Shown here one piece after another: positions 21,957-31,157 of a DNA stretch of 64,000 bases (position 1 is its first letter; the number at the start of each line of letters is the position of its first letter). Location: positions 1 to 64,000 of the forward strand of contig OZ025794.1 in assembly GCA_964019425.1 (NCBI GenBank). Direction: 5' to 3'. Origin of the DNA: Flectonema sp. DT1601. Lineage: Eukaryota > Euglenozoa > Diplonemea > Diplonemida > Diplonemidae. Position numbers and translations under genes: made by a program. The notes below the pieces were generated by a model that worked only from the letters and a program-made list of their open reading frames with translations, was not told the DNA's origin and did no database searches.

Positions 21957-22365
21957 GTTGTTCGGCTGGAAGAGGAAAAAATAGTGGATCGCGGATTAAG
22001 CATTTCTCATTAAACAACAAGGCATCATTCATATTCCTTCATTCCATCTCTCTGTAATGCACTCGGGATTATCAGCACTAACAGCACAACGCAATTGTGT
22101 TCTCAAGGTCCGATTCAGCAGGAGAAATTGCCATTGGTATTCTCAAGAATGCCTGCCTCTCTTAACAAGTGCAACTCTTAAAGAAACCCTTCACCATACA
22201 CATCGCTTTACACATTACATCTGCTTTCGTTGGAGCACCATTCGTTATTTTCACATTTGTACCTGTTATGACATTGTTAGAATTTATACTGGGTGTCGGC
22301 ATTTATATAAGAACATCTAACTTAATTTAACAAAATTATCTTCCAAGCCAAAGTACAGGTCAGTG
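21957..22365. other. Intergenic interval, no gene seen
   Basis: About 400 nt of mixed sequence. A stretch near 22165-22205 (cttaaagaaacccttcacca) loosely resembles 20580-20605 beyond the other end of the HNH-like gene, a possible duplicated flank. No ORF is supported. Confidence 0.4.
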
Positions 22366-23652
22366 TCAGTGTACCATAGAGAATGCTTGTGGACTGCTAC
22401 CGATGTGATTCAGACCTATTAGTTCCGGATCCGGATTCGCTTGCAGTCGTTGCAGGGAGCCATCTCGTGGTGACGGCATCGTCGTCGCTTCAGTGTGCTC
22501 CTGCAGGTGTTCCCTCTCAGTCAGCTTCGGCAGAATTCTGGTGAGTGTAAGGAGTCTGTTGTACCTAACGTACGTCGCGGGATCCACACAATGTCCCTTG
22601 CAGAGTAGCGCTAGGCCCATGGTGTGCGACATCTTAGTTCTTTTTCCTCCAAGTTTGCGGAAAATCCCCGTTGCCATTGCTCTTCTCAGCAGACCGAGTC
22701 GCGTCGCATCGGGATCGTACAGTGCCGTTCCGAAGAGCGCCTTGGGCATGACACTAGCTGCAGCTATCTGTTCCTTCGCTTGATATCTGAGCGGAAGCAA
22801 CCGGATTCGCCTCGCTCTATCGAGCACTTCTTCCGTGATCCTCCCCATCTGCTTGGTGGTTCCTTTCATACTGAGGTGGCATCCCACGATATCGACACTG
22901 TCATCGAAGTCTAGTGTTGTGTCCCCCATTGTGATGTTGGTCTGGCCCTGGTCTCTGTTCGAGAACCACTTGCACTTCTGAGGCGCGAGTTCTTGTCCGG
23001 TCAGGGTGCAGAACTCCGCAACGACTTCTACGCCTTCTTGTAGCTTCGTTCGTGATCCAAACAACGTCAGGTCGTCCGCATACGATCCAGGCGTCACATC
23101 GGCTTCCTTCTCGATTGCTTTGCTGAGTATCGAGCTCAGCGCATTGAAGAGCACCACGCTGAGCGGGCATCCTTGCAGTATTCCGTTGGTGGTGGCAGCC
23201 ACTCGGAAACTTGAATCTCCTTCTGAGTCGCCGGTAGACATCCATCACAGTTCTCAGGATCTTATCACCGAGGCCCAATTCCTTCACCAATTTCAGGAGG
23301 ATGTCGTGCGGGATCAGGTCGAAACACTTCCTGAAGTCCGTGGTCACTCCTGCAATCTCTTCTCCGTAGAGAGTTGCGTGTTCCACGTCTAGTGCTATCT
23401 TCTAGCTGAGGTCGAGCGTCGATCTCCCTTTCGGTAGCCGTACTGCCCGTCGTGAGCCCACTTCTCTTGCCACTCCATTACATCCTTTTCCACACGTATA
23501 CAGCCCCATATCCTGTAAAGTGCGGATGTCACCGTAATTCTCTGCTCCAGTGGTTTCGTCCCGGCCCCTTTGGGTATGGCCGACACCAGTGCTGTGAGAA
23601 GTGCTTCCGGCCAGTGTGTTCTCTCCACCATGTTGTAGAATTCCGCTATCAT
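22366..23652 (-). pseudogene. Broken LINE reverse transcriptase
   Basis: A 5'-truncated non-LTR RT spread over three frames: an N-terminal piece ending near 23398 (SAIPKGAGTKPLEQR), a middle piece from 23386 holding motif A (DFRKCFD), and a C-terminal piece 23241-22366 with motif B (GILQGCPLS) and motif C (YADDL). Frame shifts lie near 23395 and near 23230. No endonuclease domain is left. A non-autonomous relic. The clade cannot be fixed by eye. Confidence 0.85.
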
Positions 23653-23655
23653 CTG

Positions 23656-23735
23656 AATGGTAATTCGGGGACCACGTACTAACAGGTTGAGCGTCCCATG
23701 CCCTGTAGTCCGTTACAACTTACACTTAAACGAAG
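23656..23735. repeat. 80-bp dispersed repeat, copy 1
   Basis: It matches 48594-48676 at roughly 95% by eye (ggaccacgt...gagcgtcccatgccctg...). It lies directly upstream of the LINE relic on the LINE's strand, so it may be that element's 5' flank or an independent short repeat. Confidence 0.8.
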
Positions 23736-23992
23736 TTAAAAGAAAAAAACAGTTCTTATTCAGGGGAGGATTGTTTAGGTAACAAACTTGGTAAATTGAA
23801 AATTTTTATGGAAGAAGAGAATTTGCAATTCAGAAGAAGCCATAATTGTTCAGGTTTACAATAAGCTGAAAGCATCTGAACACCTCTGAACAAAACCTAA
23901 AAAAAAAAAAAAAAAATAATTGGCTTTAACTTCAACTATACAGAAAATAATGATATCAACATTCCTTTTCGTTCTTACAATACTTGTTAAAT

Positions 23993-24029
<37 letters not shown>

Positions 24030-24934
24030 CTTTCAGATGGAACATGAATTATGAAAAAAGAGATACACTTTTCGTCAATAAATTAGCAGAAAATCTCAAA
24101 AAGAAAAAAAGAAAAAAAGCAGAAGAACAAGAAAAGGATAAATCAGTTGACCAACAACAAAAAAAGAAATTAAAAAAAGAAATTATTAAATACGGTTTGT
24201 CCAATCACCCTTTTATTAACCATCGTAATTTGAATAATGTTGGCGTCCAGTAATACGAACCGTCCTGAACATCAAAAGCAGTTCACAGAGCAAGAAAACA
24301 CTGCTTAGCAAAAATACCAATCATATCACAGCAGCAGCAGCTGGCTCACTCGCATACATATTGCCATTCTCTCTCGTGCGTCTCCTCCTCTATTCATTCG
24401 CTTCCCCCATTTACCTGCCAACCTCCAATCCCGAGTAGCCTCCCACGACAAGTTTTGCCACAAGCGTTGCTATGTTGGGAAACCTGGCTCTCTGTGCGAG
24501 AAACCAGGAAATCCGCTGATAACTACACTCTGATGACCAACTGAGTGGGCGCTCAACTCGGATCATTGAGGCTGGTTCCGTCTCGGCGAGGAACTGCAGC
24601 TGCTGCGTGAGTCGAGTTGGTCAGCTTTTGCTAAAACTCACCTCCGTGTTGCTTGTTTTGAGTTGTGTCGCGTGTATGGGTGCGTTCACACGAAAGCAGT
24701 CGAACTCTAAACAAAAAAAACACCAAAAAGAAGAAAAAAAAACGATTGAGATTGTTGAGCGGAGGTCATCAGTAAGTCGATACCAACCAACACAATCACA
24801 TTGTGTCCTTCCCACTCCATCCATCCATCTTATCTTTGAAAGAAGACCGAAGAGAGGGATGAGACGCCAACAGGTTTACGCAAAACACGCAAACTGGAGA
24901 AACAGTTACTACCAATCCACAACAATACATCAGA
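23736..24934. other. Low-complexity and unassigned interval
   Basis: It contains homopolymer A runs (23899-23917 and 23995-24026) and Lys-rich pseudo-ORFs made by A-tracts. From 24250 to 24620 the sequence is more complex and GC-balanced (ggctggttccgtctcggcgagg near 24571), possibly a decayed structural RNA or element, but I cannot identify it. Confidence 0.4.
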
Positions 24935-25240
24935 TCAAACCTGCGGATATAAGGCTGTCTTGCCAATGCCTGGAGTGCCTGTGATTGTATACACTGGCTG
25001 AATCCGTATTCCATCAGTTCGCTCTCTAAAATTATTCGCAATCTTATTCAAAGCGATGCCGTAACATTGGCGTTGCATTTCACCAGTACTATCTCTGACC
25101 TCCAATTTGATGAGTTCACTGTTGTCCTCTTGCTCAGGAGAGCTCAAAAACAAACAGCGGCTCGCTGTAGCTAAACAACACAGTGATTGCGGTGACAAGT
25201 TCCTCATCAGTTTCTGAGTCCACTCGGAGCGACATCGCAC
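24935..25240 (-). pseudogene. P-loop NTPase fragment resembling RHS-type proteins
   Basis: 101 codons ending just after a Walker A motif (TGTPGIGKTA), then a stop. The order of a 'trypsinised' charged stretch, an NNFRERTDGIR linker and GTPGIGK recalls trypanosomatid retrotransposon-hot-spot (RHS) proteins, in which the P-loop reads GTPGIGKS. Everything downstream of the P-loop is missing. The similarity is short and only suggestive. A Crinkler-type or other AAA protein fragment is an alternative. Confidence 0.4.
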
Positions 25241-25490
25241 ATGTTTGCGTTTAAGGCTTGCCTCACAGGATCAAATATGTTGATACTTTTTTCTTTATTT
25301 CGCAATCTGTAACTGCATTCATGATCATTATAATAACAGGTTTATCATGCATACACTAGATTTAGGAAGGCTGCATATGTTATGTTTGGGTTTCCCCGTA
25401 GCCACAAGCAAGTTCTCTGTAAGCCACAAGCAAAAAATTCAGAATCCTTTTTTTTTTTTTTTACAAAGATTACGAGTAAAGTGAGATCTG

Positions 25491-26115
25491 CCGCGGGTGC
25501 TGGCACCAGACTTGTCCACCAATTGATACTCACTGACAGATTTAAATATCATCCATTGCAATCTTCAGATTGCAAAAGCACTTGAAGTTACTATTCCTCT
25601 TCGCTGCCTCAGCTAAATTTGTTGCTATTGGGCAATTTGCGCGCCTGCTGCCATCCTTAGATGTGGTAGCCGTTTCTCAGGCTCCCTCTCCGGAATCGAA
25701 CCCTAATTCCCCGTTACCCGTTACAGCCACGGTAGTCCACTACACTACCGTCAAAAGCTGATAGGGCAGATACTCTTGCGGGCTTGCACCACCTCAAGGG
25801 TGTGCGCTATCGCTCGGTTGACCTGTTTCATCCACTCACCGCTGCTCGTGAAAGCGTTGGTTCCTGTTTCGGTCAACTGCATCCACCACATTCCCAAGGG
25901 TTTAATCAAAAGAAGTAACTGTGTTGGACTTTTCGGACATGTAATAGCAATGGAGTTACCATTGTTATCCAACTGAACGCCGTAAGGCATTTTCCCCGCG
26001 TAGATTATGGCTGATTTAATGAGCCGTCTGCAGACCCAATGTGATCCATTTACTCTGAAACTTGCACGGCTTAATCCTTGAAACAAGCATGACTACTGGC
26101 AGGATCAACCAGGTT
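25491..26115 (-). pseudogene. 18S rRNA fragment 1 (5' end to the 530 loop), truncated
   Basis: The reverse complement begins with the canonical AACCTGGTTGATCCTGCCAG and runs about 625 nt. It passes conserved landmarks (CTACGCGGGGAAAA-like segment, GGAGAGGGAGCCTGAGAAAC, GGCAGCAGGCGCG) to CAGCACCCGCGG, where the rRNA ends abruptly. The stem-rich variable region looks coherent, so this piece came from a once functional gene. The missing 3' two-thirds make it a pseudogene or one end of a rearranged rDNA unit. The CAGCACCCGCGG form supports Euglenozoa. Confidence 0.9.
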
Positions 26116-26733
26116 TCTTGTTACTCTAACCAACAGGGTCTCCCACACTTGGAATTTTTTGGGGAATGTTTCAGACAGGGTTGGGGTTCGATTGAGTTGT
26201 TCATGCCCGCAGTTTACCGTTGACCAAAACGGTACCAGACTTTTGACATGTCCTCATATGCTGGCCTAACAAGAGCTAATGAGTGACGAGGACAACAAAC
26301 AAAGGACTGAAAGTCTATCAACAACACGATGTTGATGTTGAATCCCGTCCCGCAGTTAATATGAAGTCTCAAGCGACAGAGCTTGGTGTGTACTCGATGC
26401 TAACTTATCGACTTCTCGAACAAGTGTTTCGTTCTCTGACTCCGGGAACTTGATTCACAACTGTGACATTTACTAAGTAACGTTCTCTCGTCTCATATTC
26501 CCTAAAAAAAGATTAGCCGATCGAGAGGAAAACATAATCACCAGATCTTCTGATAGCAGAAGTAAACTTCTCCGACGACGAACTGCTTCTAAGTTGGTAT
26601 TTCCTGAAAAAGGAAAAGAGTTATAAAGAAGTATAAAAAACGATACTAACAGAACACTAATAAATATAATCTATTTTTAACATCAAGTGTGTTACAGGTA
26701 CAATTTGATTAAGAGAAGTCTAACAAATAGAAG
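26116..26733. other. Sequence upstream of the 18S fragment, possible rDNA spacer
   Basis: About 620 nt between the 18S 5' end and the next gene's stop, without ORFs or T-tract low complexity. Being adjacent to the exact rRNA 5' end, it may preserve external transcribed spacer sequence. I see no promoter motif I can name. Confidence 0.4.
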
Positions 26734-28938
26734 CTAGAAGGGTTCCTGCCTTCTATGAATTGGAGGAGGGGATATATCTCGATATTGTTTCTGCACTGCG
26801 GGGCAGAAAATATTCAAATTAGTGATTGACGGCGACACTCGAATCCAAACATCGCCATCAGCCCATTCAACTCTGCTGGGTTTGCAAGAAATGAGCAGCT
26901 GATCAGCAAGCATGACACCACCAGAATTCGTTAACTCTAAGTGAGCATTGCACACATTTATTCCGAGTTCGGTTGAAAATTCAACTGAGAGACCAGCAAC
27001 AACTGCAACCACGTCATCAGAAACACCACAAACTGACCATTCTCCTTGAAGAACTGATACTTGAGCATCTTGAACAGGTGGAGGAATGTAGAGCTCTCTA
27101 TTTTCAGTAATGCTGGGAGATGGAGATTCGAGTCTTTGACAAAATGAAAGAAGAGGAGTGTCCAGTTCGTCACTTGCTGCTGTATCCATTTCTAGAGTTA
27201 ATGCTGCCGAAGACGCTGACGAAGATCGTTCTCGCTGTTGGTACGAATTAACTTTCGGTGGGATTGCTGAAATTTTTATTGCTGTGTCAATAATCCAAGC
27301 TGCGTCCATTTCAGTATGCGCACTGTGCATCCATCTTTTTACCAAATGAGGCATTTCTCCACTGTGATGACCGTCGCTTATGATTCTTCCAGATCCAGAT
27401 TCAGGACTTCTGCCAACCACCCAACGAGAGGCTGTTGCTGAAGTAAAGACATAAACATTTTTCTTTTGATTATACCAAACTGGGTAGCCTCGTATTGTTC
27501 TACTTAGTCTCGGATAGGCTCCATCGATGCTAGATCCTGCACCAATGATATAAAGAGTTGGTGGGGCTTCTTGTGTAATTTGAAGGGTTGAGAGCAACGC
27601 TTCCATGCGAGTAAGTTGATTTTCAGAATGCGTGACATCTGAAAACACTCGTCTTTTCATATTACATCCTACTTGATGAAAGTGAGTTCCAATGAAGGCG
27701 AGGTCGACTACGGTGCCTAGTTTTTCGTCCTTCCGAACACTTTCGATTTTAAAAACAGTCATCGGAGCGATCAACACAGGAGCCTCATCAGGATATTGTG
27801 ATATGTGTTGTAGTGGGAGAATCACTTGTGAGTTTAAACCACTTATTCTTATTTCAACTGTGGGTTTCCTTCTACCACCACCACCTCTACTAATCTGAGG
27901 AGTTATTTGTTTACTTACTACTGTCGGAGCAGTCCAGCAGATGTATTTCCCGGAGTTAAATTCATCCTCAATGTCACTCGGTAGGTTGTACCCTCTCTTG
28001 AAATAAATTTCATGTTGGGTGTCATCTGATTTCTTGAGTCTTTTTTTTTCAGATATACAAAGAACACTCAACAATGTAGTTAATCGGATCCACTTTTCAT
28101 AAGAACTTGTTGAGGTAGTGATGTCAGGTATTGATTCAGTGCCTTCAATCTGTGAGTGAATTCTCAGCATTAGTTGACAGCCAGCATCAATATCACTTCT
28201 CGGACAAGGTGTTGTGGTTTCGTACTTGTCCCAATCATGTTTAGCAGGAAGACTCCCTTCAACCCAAATAGGAACTGTATTGTTCTTGACCGTGCAATGA
28301 AGTAACCTGTCAATATCACGTGATTCTTGTGTGAATATCAACAAAGCGAGTAGTTGTAATGGAGTGTGTGGGAAGTCTTGGGATCCAGCTGACGCAGCCA
28401 GCCTGCGACATATTTCTGAAATTATAACATGCGGATGATGATTATTTTTAAATTCAAGATTCTCAACCATTTCATCTAACAGAGTACCTCTCTTAACATT
28501 CCATAATGCTTCTGTTTCTTGAGCAATACGATCAAGTGAAGGTATTAGTGATTCAGGTGTCATTGCAACCTTCCAGGCACCTGCTCCGCGAGGAACCCAA
28601 TTAGGTTGTGTTACGATCTCTTGTGTTGGGATCCCTTTTGTTTTAATGTGTTGGATTGCGATATCTATAGCTGCCATGTCCTTGACGTCCAAAGGTCGGA
28701 CTTGCCCAACAGACGTTTCGTCAATTCGAAATTTCCTCGGCGAGCTCTCCAAGTCATCAAATGTCGGTCCCTTTCTTCGTTTCATCGCTTGATGTTTCTT
28801 CTTCTCAGCAGCATTCGTTCGTTTTTGGGCTCGAATCCGAATGCGGAAATTATTGGCGAGCTTACCTCCAATCAATAGCAATAACAAAATGAAAATTATC
28901 AGAACGGCGACTATAACACCGCCTCCTTCAACTGCCAT
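26734..28938 (-). CDS. Membrane-anchored protein with degenerate ADP-ribosyltransferase-like domain
   Basis: 734 aa, intact. Residues 8-28 form one hydrophobic helix followed by a basic stretch, so it is a signal anchor with most of the protein in the cytosol. Residues about 130-400 resemble the ART fold: an Arg in YFKRGYN (about 314), a strand with CWTAPT, then YPDEAPVLIAP (about 380) at the usual ExE place. Only the first acidic residue is clear, so catalysis is doubtful. Around 455-520 is a domain reading YIIGAGS..DGAY...YPVWY...RWVVG, which I know from many protist proteins without a firm function. About 630-700 is a third domain (GEWSVCG...DGDVWIR). An upstream AACCTAG acceptor lies 14 nt before the ATG. 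Confidence 0.75.
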   Translation of the reverse strand: MAVEGGGVIVAVLIIFILLLLLIGGKLANNFRIRIRAQKRTNAAEKKKHQAMKRRKGPTFDDLESSPRKFRIDETSVGQVRPLDVKDMAAIDIAIQHIKTKGIPTQEIVTQPNWVPRGAGAWKVAMTPESLIPSLDRIAQETEALWNVKRGTLLDEMVENLEFKNNHHPHVIISEICRRLAASAGSQDFPHTPLQLLALLIFTQESRDIDRLLHCTVKNNTVPIWVEGSLPAKHDWDKYETTTPCPRSDIDAGCQLMLRIHSQIEGTESIPDITTSTSSYEKWIRLTTLLSVLCISEKKRLKKSDDTQHEIYFKRGYNLPSDIEDEFNSGKYICWTAPTVVSKQITPQISRGGGGRRKPTVEIRISGLNSQVILPLQHISQYPDEAPVLIAPMTVFKIESVRKDEKLGTVVDLAFIGTHFHQVGCNMKRRVFSDVTHSENQLTRMEALLSTLQITQEAPPTLYIIGAGSSIDGAYPRLSRTIRGYPVWYNQKKNVYVFTSATASRWVVGRSPESGSGRIISDGHHSGEMPHLVKRWMHSAHTEMDAAWIIDTAIKISAIPPKVNSYQQRERSSSASSAALTLEMDTAASDELDTPLLSFCQRLESPSPSITENRELYIPPPVQDAQVSVLQGEWSVCGVSDDVVAVVAGLSVEFSTELGINVCNAHLELTNSGGVMLADQLLISCKPSRVEWADGDVWIRVSPSITNLNIFCPAVQKQYRDISPPPIHRRQEPF

Positions 28939-29433
28939 TTTGTGGTACTGCCTAGGTTGAGGATGTTTTACAGGTTATCGTTTTTGGTGGATAAATTATA
29001 ATCATGCAGTTATCTAATCAGCTGAGAAAGGGAAGGAAGTAGTAATCAGAAGACAAGTAAAAACAATAATCCATAATTGGGTACAAAACAATTTTCTTAT
29101 TAACTCCAGTCAACGAGACTGTACGTAGCTAACGTGTGGTAACAACAATTAAGCAGTTGATCGCAGCTTATCAAATAGAGAGAAGCGTCGACAAAATAGA
29201 CTTTCCCCAAAACCTTACAAGAAAGAATAAAGTTCATCAGACCTACAGGTGGATACAAGCAACTCATTCATATGATATGGTTTTTGGGCGTCTTTTTACA
29301 CAAAACACAGAAAAACGCCCCGTCACTCGGATGAAAGACAAACGAACATGAGCAAGACTTCCTCCAACATCATACAAACAGAATTAAGGGGGAAAAAAGA
29401 ACAAGTAGACTTGTCGAATGACATTCACATTCC
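28939..29433. other. Intergenic spacer
   Basis: About 495 nt between two minus-strand genes, AT-rich. Short ORFs here on the plus strand have no supporting features. Nothing else recognised. Confidence 0.5.
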
Positions 29434-30492
29434 CTACCCCCTCTTTGGTGATGCCATGAGACATTTTGGTTCGACAGGAAGGGGATTTTCGACAGGAGAC
29501 GTACTAATGTGCGGCTGTGAATCGGCCCACCTGAGTAGTTCTTGTAACCCGGCAACATTAACAACGATACCAACCCATGCCTCGTGAGCCGTGCAGAGGT
29601 AAAAAGAAATCCCCAGCGACATCACTCGGCTACCAACTTCAGAGAATCTTGAAACCATTTGGATATTTTGTATTGGGATTCTCTCCAAGTCGTATAAAGG
29701 TCTCTCGGGATATAAACAACTAATTAGCAAACAGCCATCAGCAATCGTAATAATTCTTTTCTTGAAAAGAGGATTCCCCCCTTCTTGTTCTGGAGGGGAT
29801 CTTAAATAACATTCGACTCCGTTTTCGGAGTTTTCGAACTCATTGTTACCTCCAAAAGGAGGAGGAAGAGGTGTTTCACCGAATACAAGGTTAGAGGTAT
29901 CACTGCTATACATCTCTGTGTGGTACACTGGAACGGGAGGGTCTGGGGAAGCGATAACAGAATCATCGTGGTGGTGGTGGTGGTGATGATGATGATGGTG
30001 ATGACCACCTTCTTCAAGTAATGGTTCAGCTGGCACCAATCCACTCGGTGGAGAATTCATTTCCATTGGCCTACGAGGAATTACTTTAGAACCTGTAGAT
30101 ACTTTTGTACTCTGTTGTTTCTTCTTTACTTCACGCTGTGTATATTCCATGTCCAGGAGCTCTGTTTGAGTTTCAATTGAGGTGCTGGTCGGTTTACTTT
30201 TATTCTTCTCCTTTGAGTCGAGTGACAGCGGTGATTCATCGCTGACTTGTTTTAACTTTTTACTCGACGGCGGTGATTTCATCGATTTTTCTGGTGTTTC
30301 GAACTCCTCAACCATTGCTTTCGCTTCACTGATTATTAAGTGATTTTCTTCCTTCATTGATTTCCCATCAACAGCAGCCAATTGCTCTAACTGAGTGATG
30401 TACTCATTCTGTTGTAGTACAAGCGCAGCGAAGGCGTGCATTTTTATTTCATCATGAACCAGGTCGGATCCTGCCGACGAGGAGGAACTCAT
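29434..30492 (-). CDS. Unknown protein with polyhistidine run and PH-like C-terminus
   Basis: 352 aa. Residues 1-75 carry a short coiled coil, 75-160 are charged and Ser/Lys-rich, and 162-173 are an uninterrupted run of 12 histidines. The stretch about 240-330 (KKRIITIADGCLLISC...WVGIVVNVAGLQELLRW) has the strand-rich pattern plus final helix of a PH-like domain. I do not recognise the family. A TTTCTCAAAG acceptor-like site precedes the ATG by about 17 nt. The His run could bind metal or simply reflect CAT/CAC repeat expansion. Confidence 0.65.
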   Translation of the reverse strand: MSSSSSAGSDLVHDEIKMHAFAALVLQQNEYITQLEQLAAVDGKSMKEENHLIISEAKAMVEEFETPEKSMKSPPSSKKLKQVSDESPLSLDSKEKNKSKPTSTSIETQTELLDMEYTQREVKKKQQSTKVSTGSKVIPRRPMEMNSPPSGLVPAEPLLEEGGHHHHHHHHHHHHDDSVIASPDPPVPVYHTEMYSSDTSNLVFGETPLPPPFGGNNEFENSENGVECYLRSPPEQEGGNPLFKKRIITIADGCLLISCLYPERPLYDLERIPIQNIQMVSRFSEVGSRVMSLGISFYLCTAHEAWVGIVVNVAGLQELLRWADSQPHISTSPVENPLPVEPKCLMASPKRG

Positions 30493-31157
30493 AGTAATTA
30501 TTTTATCTTTGAGAAAGGAATGAGAAAATTAATTGATGAAGTAAACTACACCTACCAAATGAAGAATCACAACAATTTTTGTTAAAAACTTGCTATTTTT
30601 CTTCCTCCACAAGTAATCAACGTGGTTTGGAGGAAATTAGCTGCTACGGACCTCAGGTTCTGTGGGAAAAAGAAAGCGCTGTGAGGAATAATTTTTTTTG
30701 CGTGTTTTGAAATTGAAAAACGAATCCAACAGTACCTGCTCTCTCACGAGCTCTCACCTTCACTTGATAATTACTGATGAAGTCCTTTGAGCTACGAGAA
30801 GTTAAACTACGGGACTTTATCTCAATTTTTTTTCAATTATTGTGATTCTATGGTTCAGCCAGAAGGATCTTCTGCGCTCATTAGGGAATAGGTATTTAAT
30901 ACTTACAACGCCGCTCGTCATTTGAGCGATTGAAATTATCACAACTAATATGCGACAATGTGAGTGTCCTGTACAAGATGAATGAGATTGACTAACAGGT
31001 GGGAGCGAGGACAAAGCTCTAAAATAAAATTCCGAAAAAAAGTGGCAAAACCAACCAGCAGTAAAAGGCAACAGCGGTCATCCTTGAAAAAGGAGTCCGA
31101 GTTCGAAGTAGCAACACCGTAAATACAAAAAAGTGAAAACAACTTCAACGACAACAG
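30493..31157. other. Intergenic spacer
   Basis: About 665 nt, AT-rich, with small ORFs that look random. No RNA gene or repeat recognised. Confidence 0.5.

Noticed and set aside
23984-24253. Plus-strand poly-Lys ORF
   Set aside because: Translation of an A tract. No start context or domain.
24250-24620. Possible tRNA or other structural RNA
   Set aside because: I looked for a cloverleaf and for 5S/5.8S landmarks and could not assemble one.
25751-26086. Minus-strand 111-codon ORF
   Set aside because: Lies wholly within the 18S rRNA fragment.
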